A DNA stretch of 64,000 nt. It comes from Tillandsia leiboldiana. Taxonomy: Eukaryota > Streptophyta > Magnoliopsida > Poales > Bromeliaceae. The notes under the pieces are model-generated. The model had not been told where the DNA came from and did no database searches. It was given only the letters and a program-made list of their open reading frames with translations. This document shows positions 36,307 to 48,064 of the stretch, piece by piece. Both the position numbers and the translations under genes were made by a program. How positions within the stretch are numbered: the first letter of the stretch is position 1; each line of letters begins with the position of its first letter. Location of the stretch: NCBI GenBank assembly GCA_029204045.2, contig CM055064.1, positions 5,024,669 through 5,088,668 on the forward strand. The letters are read 5' to 3'.

Positions 36307-39300
36307 TGTCACGCCCCGAGACCGCCAATTTGTACAGTTCGGGCGCGCCAACAGACCCGCCAATCGGGCATGACCTCTCTATACCCGAAAGGAACGGTAA
36401 CAACATCTCCAATCAAAGCAATGCGTATGATGAGATACAATACCAGAGTAAGATCACTACTAATTTAAAACTTTCATTCGATAAACAAATAGTTTAAGCA
36501 GATATGAAAGCATACAAGAGTGAACCATAATACAACTTTATTACATTTTACATTTATCAACTTGCAACTAAATAATATTATAAATTTTTACATCTTTTCC
36601 TCACCATACAAAGTTCACTCAAGGAATATAAAATGGTACATCTTCTAGACCCTCTAGGTCTCTATGCTGCTGGACCCTTGCCTCTGTCGTCTGTCTCGAC
36701 CGCTGTATCTGTACCTGAAAAAATGGTCACCCGCGGGTGTGAGAACTACTTAAAGTTCCCAGTGGGTTCAACCACCGAGAAAAAGTATCCTACACCGCTT
36801 GGTCCAATAGAAGCAATAATAATAGGATGCTAGGAAACTATAAACACCAATATTAAAATGCTGATATACATATAACAGATTACTACACTACCTATGTATG
36901 CTCCTCAACTCATCACTACTATGTCCAGCCAAACTATGCCACTATCCACAAACTCGGCCACTATGCCGCTATATATAGGGTTAAACTAACCCGACCACCT
37001 AGGCCACTCTATTACCTCTTTATTCTTTTCACATTCTTGTGTTTTAATCTTAAGCTACTCGCCCCTTGGAAAACCTCGCCCAATGGGCCACAGCCCGGCA
37101 GTCATGCTACCATCAGACGAGATAGTCTAAGGTTATCGATAGCTTTTTCTTTTTCTCTTTTCTTTTCTCATTGCCTCAAATGAGTTTAAGGCATCTTGGC
37201 ACTCATTTTTCCTCGAGAGTGAAATCTGCTCAACCCTCTCGTCTCGAATGAGTTTAAAGCACCTTGGCACTCATTCACTAGGGAGTGAAATCTGCTCAAC
37301 CCTCCCATTGGCAACTTGCCCTTTTTCTTTAATTCACTTGGGAGTGACATATGCTCAACCCTCCCATTTAGCCATTTAGACTTTCTTTTACTGGGTCCGA
37401 GGGTTCCAAAAGACGAATGCCTACAACCCCAATCAAATAAGAATAGGCTGTAGCGCCGCCTCCCGTAGTACTCGGCCCAATGTACTTTATTTTTCCTTTT
37501 TACCTTTCTTTAAACATTCTCTTTACACTTTGGTTTCAGATGATTTTAAAGCACCTTGGCACTCATCTACCCGGGAGTGACATATGCTCAACCCTCCCGT
37601 TAGCATTTGTGCCTTAATGCTTTTCTTTTACTTTTCTCTTTCTGTTCTCTTTCTTTTAAGCAATTTGCTTGTCTTGCTTATTAAGTCACTTTTAGCTTTC
37701 TCTTAAGCTTTTCTCTTTTATCCTAAGTTCTTTACTCTAGGATAGTTTGGGTGTCTTTAACACCAATTTAGATTTGATCTTCTTGTTCATTTACATTTAC
37801 ACTTTGTCTTGCCACTTAGGCAAATTCTTTAGCTCCTTAGCCCCTTTTTAAACTTTTCTTTACTTGTTCTCAATTCACAACCCTATGTCTCAATTACCCT
37901 TAAAGTTACACTATGTCACCAGGACACTAGTTACTTTCAATTTTATCTGGCTTAGAGTTTATTAACTCTATTTCCCATTTTTTTCTTTCCTTTATTTAAC
38001 TCAGATTGAAGTTAAAGTTATTGTCCATTTGCCCAGACACCCTATGACTTTCTATGGTTATATTTGTTTAATTCTTTAACCTTGGGATCTCATCCCCTTT
38101 TTCCTGAATCCTCACTGAATCCTAGAGTTACCTTAACTCTATTTTCCTGTTCCGCTTTTAACTTAGAGTTACACCGACTCGAATTCATTATCTGTGAGTT
38201 TAAACTCCTCTAGTTCACCTTAGGTTTCCTTTACCTAAGTTCCATGTCATGCTCATCCTAGAGTTCCTTGACTCTATGTTGATCACTCTATCCAATGTCC
38301 TTAGGTTATCTCCTAAGACAATGCCACTCGTTCAATCCTAGGATAAATTCCTAAGTTTGATGTCACTCATTAAACCATGAATCTAGGTTTTCTCCTAGTC
38401 TTACTACCAACATGTTATTTTCCCTATGCTTTCACATGATTCCTAGGGTTATACCCTAACATGATCACAATCAAAACATGATTATCCGCTTTTACGCATG
38501 CAATTATTTTCATATCCATCATAAAATAATATTTATTCTCTACGCATGCAATTACTATCATGATTCCCTAACGCCTCTAACAGGCTACTATCATGCTTCT
38601 AAATCGAAAAGCAAAGGAACAAGGGGAGAGGTCACCCAGTTTCGGCAGAATCCCCCACCTTTGTATTTGCTCTTGCAAGAATAAGATGGGCCAATCTTCT
38701 TGTCCTCAAGACAACCATGAATCCATAATGAAACCAATTAGGAATCACTCTCATAAACTTTCCAACTCCGTTAGAACCTTAAAAGAGAACTCTAGGTCAC
38801 TCTTATATCTCTTCTTGGGTTCTTTTGTCCAAGAGAAAGAAAAGGGGATAAAAACCTCCACTTGAATGCGATACCACAAAGAGAGGTTTTGATCTCATTT
38901 TCTTCTGTGAACAACCCTAAATTTGGATAGTCAACCCATTTTGAACATCCTTCTAAACACTTAAACCCATAAAATTAAATCTAGAGATAAAACCCTAGAA
39001 CTCACCTCTTATTGTTCCTTGGATTTAAGAGATGGGACAAGGAAGAAGAAGATGAAGAAGAAGCTCCTCTTGAGTCCTTCCAAGTCTCCTTGAAGCTCCC
39101 CCAGCCACAGCCCAGGAGAAGAGCTGCTTCTGCTGCTGCTGCCCACTCTCTCCCTCTCGCACTCTTTCTTTCTCTCTTTTTCTCCCTGGTTCGAACAGAG
39201 AAGAGGAGAATGAGGTAGGTGGTGTATTGAATAGGAGAGAGAGAGAGAGAGGGAGGGAATTAATGCTGTGCAGAGGGTGGTTGGGAATTCAGAGGGTGTA

Positions 39301-39789
39301 AAATTACCCTTTTTCCCTCACTTAAAATGGGAAATTACCATATTATCCCTGAATTCTAGAGGCTGGGTACCGGTACTCGGGTTTCCAGTACCGGTACCCA
39401 AGCAGCATTTTGCCCTGCGCAGCATTGGGTTCCGGTACCAAACTCAGGGTACCCGTACCCAAGCTAATTTGGGTCTGGGGTACCAGTACTCAATCCTCAG
39501 TACCGGTACCCAAGGACTTAGAAATTTTTCTGCTTCTTTTCCCCAAACTGAGGCTCTCGCTTAGCTAGTCCCCTTAGTTGGTTCCAGTACCCATTGAAGA
39601 GTACCGGTACCCAATGCTCCAGATTGCTTCAATAAGCTGAAGCTTCACCTTTTTGGGCTCCGCCAAGTCGCTTTTCGATCCGAAGGCTCCCGCTTCGATC
39701 CGAAATGACCCGAACTCAAATGTATTCATATCTTGAACACGTTACGAGCGATTTCACCGCACTTCGCTATTCCGCGGAGTCGGTGCACT

Positions 39790-39792
<3 letters not shown>
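36307..39792. mobile_element. Probable solo LTR (3.5 kb) of a Ty3-gypsy-type element
   Basis: Starts TGTCACGCCCCGAGACCG and ends GTGCACTACA, that is TG...CA. The flanks are atatg and atata, four of five bases, but they lie in a TA run and so are weak evidence. Base composition differs from the surroundings. The TGTCACGCCCC start is common among long LTRs of plant gypsy elements. Inside are a tandem family around 'gcaccttggcactcat' and 'gtgacatatgctcaaccctc' (37170-37620), repeated 'cctaggtt'/'cctagagtt' phrases (38200-38460) and 'agtaccggtaccc' repeats. No PBS, polyprotein or second LTR is visible, hence solo LTR; a non-autonomous element is an alternative. Short open frames inside are not recognisable genes. 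Confidence 0.65.
39365..39620. repeat. Imperfect repeats of AGTACCGGTACCC in the long LTR
   Basis: At least seven variants of the palindromic core GTACCGGTAC (for example 'ccagtaccggtacccaag', 'cagtaccggtacccaagg') are spread over about 250 bp. Confidence 0.8.
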
Positions 39793-39852
<60 letters not shown>

Positions 39853-40348
39853 CTAGGCTACTATGCTATTAATAGTACCTAAGTCATTGGTGTTATTAAG
39901 TTTTCGCCCTTTGGAGTAAGAAATATGCGGTTATGATGTTATATAGTGGTCTCCTAAAGTTTAGTGGTTGATTGATTGAATAGTATGATCTAAGGGTTGG
40001 AAATGATCAAAGGTGTTTATCTAATGGTAGAAAACTCAGTAACACTAAGTGCTTGCACTACAACAAAATTAGGTTATAGGGACACATGTTTGTGACACTT
40101 TTGTATAAGTGTCCTATCTATATTCCATCTATATCCAAAATTAGGTTATAGGGACACATTCTTAGGACACATTACAAAAATGTGTCGCTAACTCGCTGTA
40201 CACCCTAGCGACAGCACATATAGTAACACTACCAATAAGTGTTTGTATTTTTGCCGGCGACGCTTCTTTTAGATTTTAGAAACACTTAAAAGTGTCGCTA
40301 TAATATAATTTTGTTATAGTGTTGATACTATCGATAGCATAGTAGCCG

Positions 40349-40427
<79 letters not shown>
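39793..40427. mobile_element. (TA)n, a GGCTACTATGC-family MITE holding a CACTA MITE, and (TA)n
   Basis: (TA)n at 39793-39850; the MITE runs from 'aactaggctactatgctatt' (39851) to 'tatcgatagcatagtagccg' (about 40349); (TA)n at 40354-40427. The MITE is split by the element at 40056-40321. Confidence 0.75.
40056..40321. mobile_element. CACTA-type MITE, 266 bp, 3-bp target duplication
   Basis: Begins CACTACAACAAAATTA and ends TAATTTTGTTATAGTG. TTG lies on both sides (40053-40055 and 40322-40324). CACTA ends with a 3-bp duplication are the CMC (En/Spm) signature. Relatives lie at 43722-43950 and 45300-45990. Confidence 0.85.
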
Positions 40428-40428
<1 letters not shown>

Positions 40429-41132
40429 TGAAATACTATCGATAGAAAATGGACTTCATTACTATCTATTTGTTTTCGATGTTGGAACTTCCAAAATGAC
40501 GATCGACACCATTAAATATAATTTAGACTATTTAAGTTATTTGAAAATTAAATTTTATATTTTTTCGATATTATTTTCTTATCATCAAGTGAACATAAAA
40601 ATAAACGGCTGAAAATAAATATCCTTTAAAAAGCAATGATAGAAATCTTATAATCAAAATCAAGAGTATAGATCTTATTTTAAATAGTTTAAAAAATTTT
40701 CTAATCAAAATTTAATTAATATAGAATTATTTACACAGTTAAACAAGTAAAAGATTATTATCTATCATTAAAATTAAAAATTTTATAATTTTATAATTAT
40801 TTAGTTAATGATGCCGAAAATATTTAAAATATTCAAAAGACACATATGTTATGATTAGTTTGAAACATCATTTATGTATTATAATTAGAAAAAAAAAAGA
40901 AAAAAAAAAGAAGAAGAAGACTATTTCCACAGCAATTGAAGACCTGCCTTAATTAGGCTCCAAATTGAAAAACATCCTTTTTCATATACTTTTAAATAAA
41001 CAAAATTAGCTTATACTTATCAACAAATACTTATCAACAAATAAATCCGAGTACAACAGTGTTGACATACAAATTTTTAGAACCTCTTACAAACAAAAAT
41101 AAATTTTTAATGGTTAAGACCTATTTATTTTT
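40428..41132. other. AT-rich repeat-like region
   Basis: No gene is visible. 40440-40760 shares wording with 44090-44800 and 35400-35665 ('ggctgaaaataaa', 'tagatcttattttaaatag', 'aatgatagaaatc'), which suggests an unnamed dispersed repeat. Confidence 0.45.
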
Positions 41133-41801
41133 GGTTAAATTACAGAAAATCTTCTTATAATATTTTATTTTTTTACTTTATTCCCTGTCTTTTAAAAATC
41201 TATATTTTGTCCACTCGTAATTACGGAATTTTACATTTATCCTCATTCGTCAGCATTTTGTGAGTGAACTGTCAATTTCTTAGTGGATATACCGAAAATA
41301 CCTTTCAAATCCCATCCCTTTTCTGCCCCTTCACCATTCGTCGGGTAGCGCCGCCTCCAACACCGCCGCCAATGGGAAGACGCTATCATGCACCGCTCCT
41401 TCCCGACCCCATCCTCCTCCTCCTCGAACTCCTCTTCAACCTCCTCCTCCGCCCCATGCTCCTCCTCAAACTCCGAACCACAAACCGGCGCCGCCGCCTG
41501 AGTAGCCGTCTTCTCCGGCGGCAGTGTGGACGGAGGAGTTCGGGTCTCGGGCTATTAGAGAGGACGTGACCGCGTTAGAGAAAGAGAAAGAGAAATAGTG
41601 GGAGGAGAGAGGCAGCAATGGAAAAATATATGTTTTATGGACAGGAATAAGAGCATTATCTTCATTTCGCATGTTCTGTTAATCCCGTTGCCCCTAAAGA
41701 TAACTTCGTAATTACGAGGGAGCAAAATATAGATTTTTTAAAAGAAATGAAGGTAAAGTAAAAAAACAGAATATTATAAATTTTTTTTTTGTAATTTAGC
41801 T
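41133..41801. mobile_element. Second Pack-MULE-like element: 105-bp inverted repeats, 9-bp duplication, GC-rich cargo
   Basis: TTTATTTTT flanks it exactly (41124-41132 and 41802-41810). About 105-bp inverted ends include 'tttataatattttattttt', 'aaatctatattttgtccact' and 'cgtaattacg'. The centre (about 41330-41600) is a GC-rich, CTC/CCG-rich segment unlike anything around it and reads as Pro/Leu/Arg-rich in several frames. I do not recognise its source gene and cannot choose a frame. 9-bp duplication, long AT-rich termini and GC-rich cargo fit a Pack-MULE of a different family from 2557-3590. Confidence 0.75.
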
Positions 41802-41943
41802 TTTATTTTTATATAAATTAGTCTAAATGTTCAAAATATTAATAGCATTAATTATTTGAAAAAATTTGTTATTACTTTAAATTTTTTGTTAATAAATTAG
41901 ACAAAAAATTATTATATATATCTAAATTTTTTTTTTTTTTTTT

Positions 41944-42114
41944 GAGCAACGCTACATGTACACCCCCAAAGGGGTGTACATTTTACACCCATCCATCTAA
42001 GGATGGGGGGGTCACTTCACAAATTATGAAGTGACCCCTCACCACACCCCACCCATTGGATGGGTGGGGTGTGCGATGTACACCCCCAAATGGGGTGTAC
42101 AAATAGCATTTTTC
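41944..42114. mobile_element. MULE-type MITE, TGTACACCCC family (third copy)
   Basis: Ends 'gagcaacgctacatgtacac' and 'gtgtacaaatagcatttttc'; internal hairpins 'ggtcacttcacaaatt' / 'aatt atgaagtgacc' and 'cccacccattgg' / 'ggatgggtggggt'. Preceded by a poly-T run, so the target duplication cannot be read. Confidence 0.75.
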
Positions 42115-42523
42115 ATATACAATTTCTTGATCCGTAGTCTTTTTTTTTTTTCTTTTTCTTTTTTTTTTTGGCATACTATGAAAATCCTTTAAACGTTGAT
42201 TACAATATAATAAAACAACAATTATGAAAAAGTGATATTCCGTGTACTTTTCTCAATGTACCGAGAATGTTTTTATTTATTAGTTTACGTGGGATGTGTA
42301 CGTAGCTTTGATTTAAGAATTGATGTAGTATCACGTGTCACGTTTGAAATTTAATAAAATAAAATAAAAATACAAATCCTAAATGCTCTCATATGGAACC
42401 ATGGATGAGTTCTTTTGTACTTATTATTTTCAATGTATTTTTAAAGTCTCTTGTTATAATTTTCCAAATAATTTATAGTATACTTTTTATAATTTGTAAA
42501 GTATTATAAAAAATTAAAAAGTA
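42115..42523. other. AT-rich spacer
   Basis: No gene or bounded element is visible. Confidence 0.45.
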
Positions 42524-42961
42524 GGATTAATTGCATACTGTTCCATGTAAACATATCGAATAGCAGATATATTCCTACAAAGTTCAACTTTTTATATTTA
42601 TTTCTTCAAAAATTCAACGTTATTCATATATATTCTTATCGTCTATTTCTGTTAGAAAAATTTAGTTAACCATATGTTAAATACTTAATTTTAGTTAGCT
42701 AGTGAGATAAATTTATCTTTTTACCCTTTTAGATATTTCTGTAATATTTTTTAAAAAAATATTTTTGAAAAAATAAAAAATAAAACTGTCATTTCACATA
42801 AAATCTGTTAAAAAATAAACAGTGAACTAACGATAATAAAAGGAAAGATATATATGAATAACGTTGGATTTTTGAATGGATAAATATAAAAATTTAAATT
42901 TTATAGAAATACATCTGCTATTGAATATGTTTACAAAGAGCCGTACGCAAAAATTAATCTC
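42524..42961. mobile_element. MULE-type MITE of the GGATTAATTGC family
   Basis: Begins 'ggattaattgcatactg' and 'aacatatcgaatagcagata'; ends 'catctgctattgaatatg' and 'aattaatctc'. Close to 45492-45919. The target duplication is not clear. Confidence 0.75.
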
Positions 42962-43129
42962 ATCCTTACCTTTTTTTTTTTTTTTTTTTTTATTCTGTAT
43001 CCTCTACTTTCGTCTTCTAATCGCTATATATCGATACTCGCAGATTCTCTCACTTAGTCAATCGCGCGCCCCTCCACCTCCTAGACGCCCCCCTATGTCG
43101 TCATTGTTTAAACTCCTACGTACTACTTC

Positions 43130-43160
<31 letters not shown>

Positions 43161-43721
43161 CAAAATTGTGATGTTTTTCTGCCCGCCATCCTACGTACTA
43201 CTTCATATTTTTTTTTCTTTTTTTTTTTTTTCAAAATTGTGATGTTTTTCTGCCCGCCAATAAATGCTCCCGCTTCGAGAGGAAACATCAGTGCATTTTT
43301 CGTAGGGTTGCCACGGCAGTGGGTTGTCACAACGGAGTATAGTGATAGAAGGTGCATGGGTGAAATGAAGAGATATTATTTTGATAATAAAGAAAAAAAA
43401 AGTAATTATATGGATGAATTTGATCAAAAAAGAAGGCGGTGAAAATGGATTTGAGTAAGGAAAAGATAGTGGTGATTTTTATTTATTTATTTATTTATTT
43501 TTTTTTTTCACATCATTTTTTTTTTCAGGTTTGGAATAAATATTAAAAATTATAGATAAACTATAAGATGAGAAAATATAAATTATTAAGTGATAAAATG
43601 CTATATTTTATTATTATATATTTTTATAAAATGTGAATTTTTACCATGTCTTTTATGGGAGGCTCCAATTTAATACTAGAATAAAAAAATTGGGAGGAGG
43701 AGGAGGGTGGAATAATAGTGT
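42962..43721. other. Spacer with a local tandem duplication
   Basis: A unit of about 72 bp is present twice in tandem (43115-43189 and 43190-43259): 'cctacgtactacttcatat', poly-T, 'caaaattgtgatgtttttct', 'gcccgcca'. The copies differ mainly in T-run length. The open frame through this region is produced by poly-T and the duplication. No gene is recognised. Confidence 0.6.
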
Positions 43722-43950
43722 CACTACAACAAAATTAGATTATAGAGACACATATTTATGATACTTTTGTATAAGTGTCATATTTATATTCTATCTATAT
43801 TCAAAATATTACAAAAATATATCGCTATACATCTTAGCGACGGCATATATAGCAACACTAACAATAAGTATCGGTATTTTTGCCAACGACATTTTTTTTA
43901 GATTTTAAAAATACTTAAAAATATCGCTATACCATAATTTTATTATCGTG
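43722..43950. mobile_element. CACTA-type MITE (second copy)
   Basis: Begins CACTACAACAAAATTAGATT and ends 'attttattatcgtg', with the same internal order as 40056-40321. The 3-bp flanks are tgt and tgc, so the duplication is imperfect. Confidence 0.75.
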
Positions 43951-44846
43951 TGCTATGCTTTTAAAAATAAATGACAAACATATACACTAATTTATCAAGA
44001 ACATTTTTAAGTTTTAAGTTTGAAAACAAAGGGCAATAGAGAACCTTGAGGTGTAATACTTATATATAATCTTAAACTTTTATTATAAATATATACAGTC
44101 CAACTTTCGCGATTTTAGATTATTTTTGATAATATGATTTTTGAACTAGCGATAATCCTATTAGATCTGATCTACACTATCTTAAGTATTTAGAAAAAAA
44201 AATTTAGTAATTTTTTTTATGTAATCTGTTTAGTGATCGAAAGTATATAAATTAAATGACTGAAAATAAAAATATCAGAAAAAATAATGATATAACATTA
44301 AAATTTTAAATAAAAAATATTTATTTTATTTTATATAATATAATATAAATAAATTTTTTTATCAAATTTTACGTGTTTCATATATTTCTATATGTTAAAC
44401 TTACAAACAGATCACAATAACTATTTAAATTATTAATTTTAAATCTCTTTGAATACTAGATATATATATAATATTGAAAAATTATAAATTTTATTTTTTA
44501 AATATATTAAATACTCTATATTATTATGTTTAGCGAACCGATCGTAAATTCGAAAGTTTCATCATAAAAAATAATTTATAAGCACACGAAGGCCAGACCT
44601 TTGTACTTTCAAAATTATTTTAGCATAACTTTATTTTTTAGATATTTTAAATATTTGATCTAACGGAGTGAATCGTTAATTCAAAAATTTTATTATAAAA
44701 AATAACCTATAAATATAGAGACCTTTAGAAAAGCTTCATAGGCAAAAAAAATTTAAAAACACAAAAGTTTTAGTGGTTTCCAAATCATTCTAGCACAGTG
44801 TAATTGGTTGTCCACAAAATATACTAAAATTACTTCTCTGTTTGAT

Positions 44847-44877
<31 letters not shown>

Positions 44878-45299
44878 TAATTATTTAGCCGTAAATTTTT
44901 TGTTCAAAAAACTAATTTTGTAAATTTGAGAAAAATAGAACATTTTCATTTTTCGCCAATTTTCAACGAAAATAAAAACTCAAGCTGCAATATTCTCATC
45001 TTTATTTATTCTTTTTTTTTCTACCGAACCAAAGAAAAACACAAATTTTATTGTTTTCACCAAATAAATAATCATGAAAAAATATTTTTCTTTTTCCTAT
45101 CAATCAAATATTATAAAATATAAAAAAAAACCGTTCCATCGGAAAAATACTTTGTATGATTTTACGTACAACCAAACATACATCCATAGTTGAAATAGAC
45201 ACAGCAATACTATACATACACATCATCAATCTAAAAAATAAAAGTTATTCACTAATTACTTGATGCGATTAAAAAATTATTTTATTTATTAAATAGATA
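43951..45299. other. AT-rich gene-free stretch
   Basis: 44090-44800 resembles the unnamed repeat at 40440-40760 and contains two related phrases ('gatcgtaaattcgaaagttt', 'gaatcgttaattcaaaaatt'). Open frames are short and AT-driven. Confidence 0.45.
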
Positions 45300-45990
45300 C
45301 ACTACAATAAAATTATACAATAATAATATTTTTAAGTATTTTTAAATTTTCTTAAAAAATACTGTTGATAAAATTACCAACACTTATTATTAGTGTCGCT
45401 ATATGTGCAGTCGTTAGAATGTATATCGATACATTATTATGATATATTCTAAAAATATATCTATATAATTTAATTTTTGATATAAATAGAAGGATTAATT
45501 GCATACGGCTCCCTGCAAACATATCGAATAGCAGATATATCCCTACAAAGTTCAACTTTTCATATTTATTCCTTCAAAAGTCCAACGTTATTCATATATA
45601 TCCCTACCGTCTATCTCTGTTAGAAAAATCTAGTTAACCATATGTTAAATACTTAATCTTGGTTAGTTAGTGAGGTAAATTTATCTTTTTACCCTTTCGG
45701 ATATTTCTGTATTATTTTTTAGAGGAACATTTTTGAAAGGGCAAAACTGTCATTTTACATATAATCTGTTAAAAAATAAACCGTGAACTAATGATAGTAA
45801 ACCGGAAGGATATATATGAATAACTTAGGACTTTTAAAGAGATAAATATGAAAAGTTAAATTTTGTAGAGATATATCTGCTATTCGATATGTTTGTAGGA
45901 AGCCGTATGCAATTAATCCTAAGTAGAATATAAATAGAATACTTATATAAAAATGTATAAAATATAAAATATTTAAGACCTTTTTAAAAA
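45300..45990. mobile_element. CACTA-type MITE in reverse orientation, split by a MULE-type MITE
   Basis: The left end CACTACAATAAAATTATA and the sequence up to 45490 match the reverse complement of 40056-40321. The remainder resumes after 45928 ('atataaatagaatacttat'). The far end is worn, so the right boundary is approximate. Confidence 0.65.
45492..45919. mobile_element. MULE-type MITE, 428 bp, best-preserved GGATTAATTGC copy
   Basis: Ends are exact inverses: 'ggattaattgcatacggct' and 'agccgtatgcaattaatcc'; inverted repeats extend about 60 bp. The 9-bp flanks are taaatagaa (45483-45491) and taagtagaa (45920-45928), one mismatch, consistent with the Mutator superfamily. Nested in a CACTA MITE. 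Confidence 0.88.
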
Positions 45991-46249
45991 TGTACTAGTA
46001 ATTTTTTTCAAATAGGTATATTATTATACAATTATACTTTATAAAAATAAAAAATTTACACAAGAAGTACAATACAAAGTAGCTTGCATTGCTCATTGTG
46101 GAAAAGAAAGAGGACACTTTTGCACTTTAAATAATAGGACCCAATTGGCCACCCAACATTATTTTGTCATTTTTCCCCTCGTACGGACACCTTTTTACTT
46201 TGTAGCCCCTCCCCCCCACCCCCTCCAAAGACCCTGCTCTAGTGCTGGG

Positions 46250-46302
46250 GTTAGGGTTGAGTTAGGAGTTAGGGTTAGGGTTAGGGTTAGGGTTAGGGTT
46301 TT
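46250..46302. repeat. Short interstitial TTAGGG array
   Basis: Five perfect TTAGGG units (46269-46298) are preceded by degenerate ones. The usual plant telomere unit is TTTAGGG, so these hexamers stand out. They lie about 1.1 kb upstream of the EMF1 telo-box, next to a 'ggtggtggtggtggg' run and a (CT)n run at 46379-46403. Confidence 0.85.
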
Positions 46303-46682
46303 CTTTTGGTGGTGGTGGTGGGTATGTGTGTGGAGGAAGTGGATCATCAAGAGGGTGGAGGCATCTGATTCGTTTCCCCTCTCTCTCTCTCTCTCTCTCT
46401 CTCGCTCTCTACATCTTTAATTTTTTATTTTATTTTTTTTATATTTTATTTTTTCCTAACACTATTCAAAGAGTATATGGATGATGACATGTCATCTGAA
46501 GGGTCTCTCCAACCAAAAACATTCATGTCCACACACCCACACCCAAAAATGCATTTAATATATTAAGGTAGCATGTACAGGTACTCCCTCTACCTTTCCA
46601 ATTTTGCTTTTTGGTAATCAAAATCGAATTTCAACACACTTGTTTCAAAAAAAAAAACATTTGTTCCAATTATCATTATGAG
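46303..46682. other. Spacer upstream of EMF1
   Basis: No gene is visible; a (CT)n run and A/T tracts only. Confidence 0.4.
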
Positions 46683-47110
46683 TGAAATATATTATTAATA
46701 GTATCAAGTTATTGGTATTATCAAGTTTTTTATTTTTAGATTAATCCCGTTGATCATTTTTATCCGTTAAATTTTACTATTTTTTCAACCACTTATTAAA
46801 CCCAAGGGACCCACTATCATCTCAACCATACATTTTTTAATTTAAGGATTAAAAACTTAATAGCACAAATAACTCGATACTATTAATAGTATTTCAGTCT
46901 AGCGCTCTCTCTCTCGCACAAAGTTATTGGTGCTATTAAGTTTTTAATCATTGAATAAAATAAATATATAGTTAGGATAACAGCGGGTACCTGAAATTTT
47001 GTGGGTGGTTAAAAAGGTAGTATGATGTAAATAATGAAAATGATAGATCTAACCACAGAAAACTTAGTAGTACAAAGTATTTGGTGATATCGATAATATA
47101 ATAGCTGAAT
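46683..47110. mobile_element. Two decayed GGCTACTATGC-family MITE copies
   Basis: The first runs from about 46683 to 46905 ('gtatcaagttattggtatta' to 'cgatactattaatagtattt'), the second from about 46918 to 47110 ('gttattggtgctattaag' to 'atatcgataatataatagct'). They are followed by (TA)n at 47112-47135. Confidence 0.65.
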
Positions 47111-47396
47111 TATATATATATATATATATATATAATTTTAGTTACAGATAATTGCATAAGCAAAAGGTTTTAAATAATTATTTGATAAAAATAATTTACT
47201 CATTTTAATGTATTTTATCTTATCTTATTATAAATAAATAAAAGCCCTAACAATAATAAATGAAAAAAAAAAAACAGAAATATGTAAACTGCTTAGCTAA
47301 ATGGAACAGATACTAAATCGTAATATTGAAAAAGTACAGGGAATACCATGCAAATTGGCCAACCAATAAAAGTATTACTTTTACTTCCCCCCATTC

Positions 47397-47439
<43 letters not shown>

Positions 47440-47443
47440 TACT
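47111..47443. promoter_or_regulatory. EMF1 proximal upstream region
   Basis: A (TA)n run, AT-rich sequence, then a (CT)n tract at 47400-47436 directly before the telo-box. CT-rich tracts just upstream of plant transcription starts are common. No TATA box can be pinned down. Confidence 0.4.
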
Positions 47444-47452
47444 AAACCCTAA
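47444..47452 (+). promoter_or_regulatory. Telo-box AAACCCTAA upstream of EMF1
   Basis: AAACCCTAA directly follows the (CT)n tract. Telo-boxes are among the motifs reported at plant Polycomb response elements, so the motif is of interest on a Polycomb-associated gene, but occupancy here is inference. Confidence 0.55.
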
Positions 47453-48027
47453 AGTGGAAAAGGTATAATTCCTCACACTTTTGAGGCCCCAATTCCCCTC
47501 GATCCGCTTCTCGTCTCCTCACGAAGCTCGTCCCATCCATTTCCTCGCGGCGTAATCTATCTCTCGATGGTCTCCTCTGCGTAATCCGTGGAGTAAATGG
47601 GCACCAACTTCTCCCGCGAAAAGTGAGTCCTTTCCCTTCCCCCTCCCCCCATTTTTCGGCTCGATTAATTGGAGGTATTTTCCCCATCTTTTGGTTGGTT
47701 TTTTTTTGGTGTAATCTTGTTTTTCGCTTGATCGATCGAACTGGAAATATCTTCTTTTTTTAAAAAAAACCTCTTGAATTGGTGATTTTTGATGTGTTTT
47801 TTACTCCCCTTTTATATAAATTTCTCTTTGGGATGCTCTCTTAGAAGCTGGGTTTGTTGTTGATGGTGAAATTGGGGGGTTTGGGCGATTAATTTGTTGT
47901 AATTCTATGTATGGGGCAAAGTTCTCATTTTTTTTTTTTTTTTTTTTCTTTTTGGGGTTTAATGGTTGTTTTTAAACAAATTATTCCTTGGGTTTTACTG
48001 CTGTGTAGTATAAGAGCACAAATTTAT

Positions 48028-48064
<37 letters not shown>

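Noticed and set aside
41264..41569. Leu/Pro/Arg-rich open frame as a gene
   Set aside because: It lies inside a 669-bp element with inverted ends; composition alone explains the open frame and no family is recognisable.
46250..46302. A chromosome end or large interstitial telomere
   Set aside because: Only five perfect hexamers exist and genes continue on both sides.
47442..47687. Minus-strand open frame over the EMF1 leader
   Set aside because: It is antisense to the GC-rich leader exon and has no recognisable domain.
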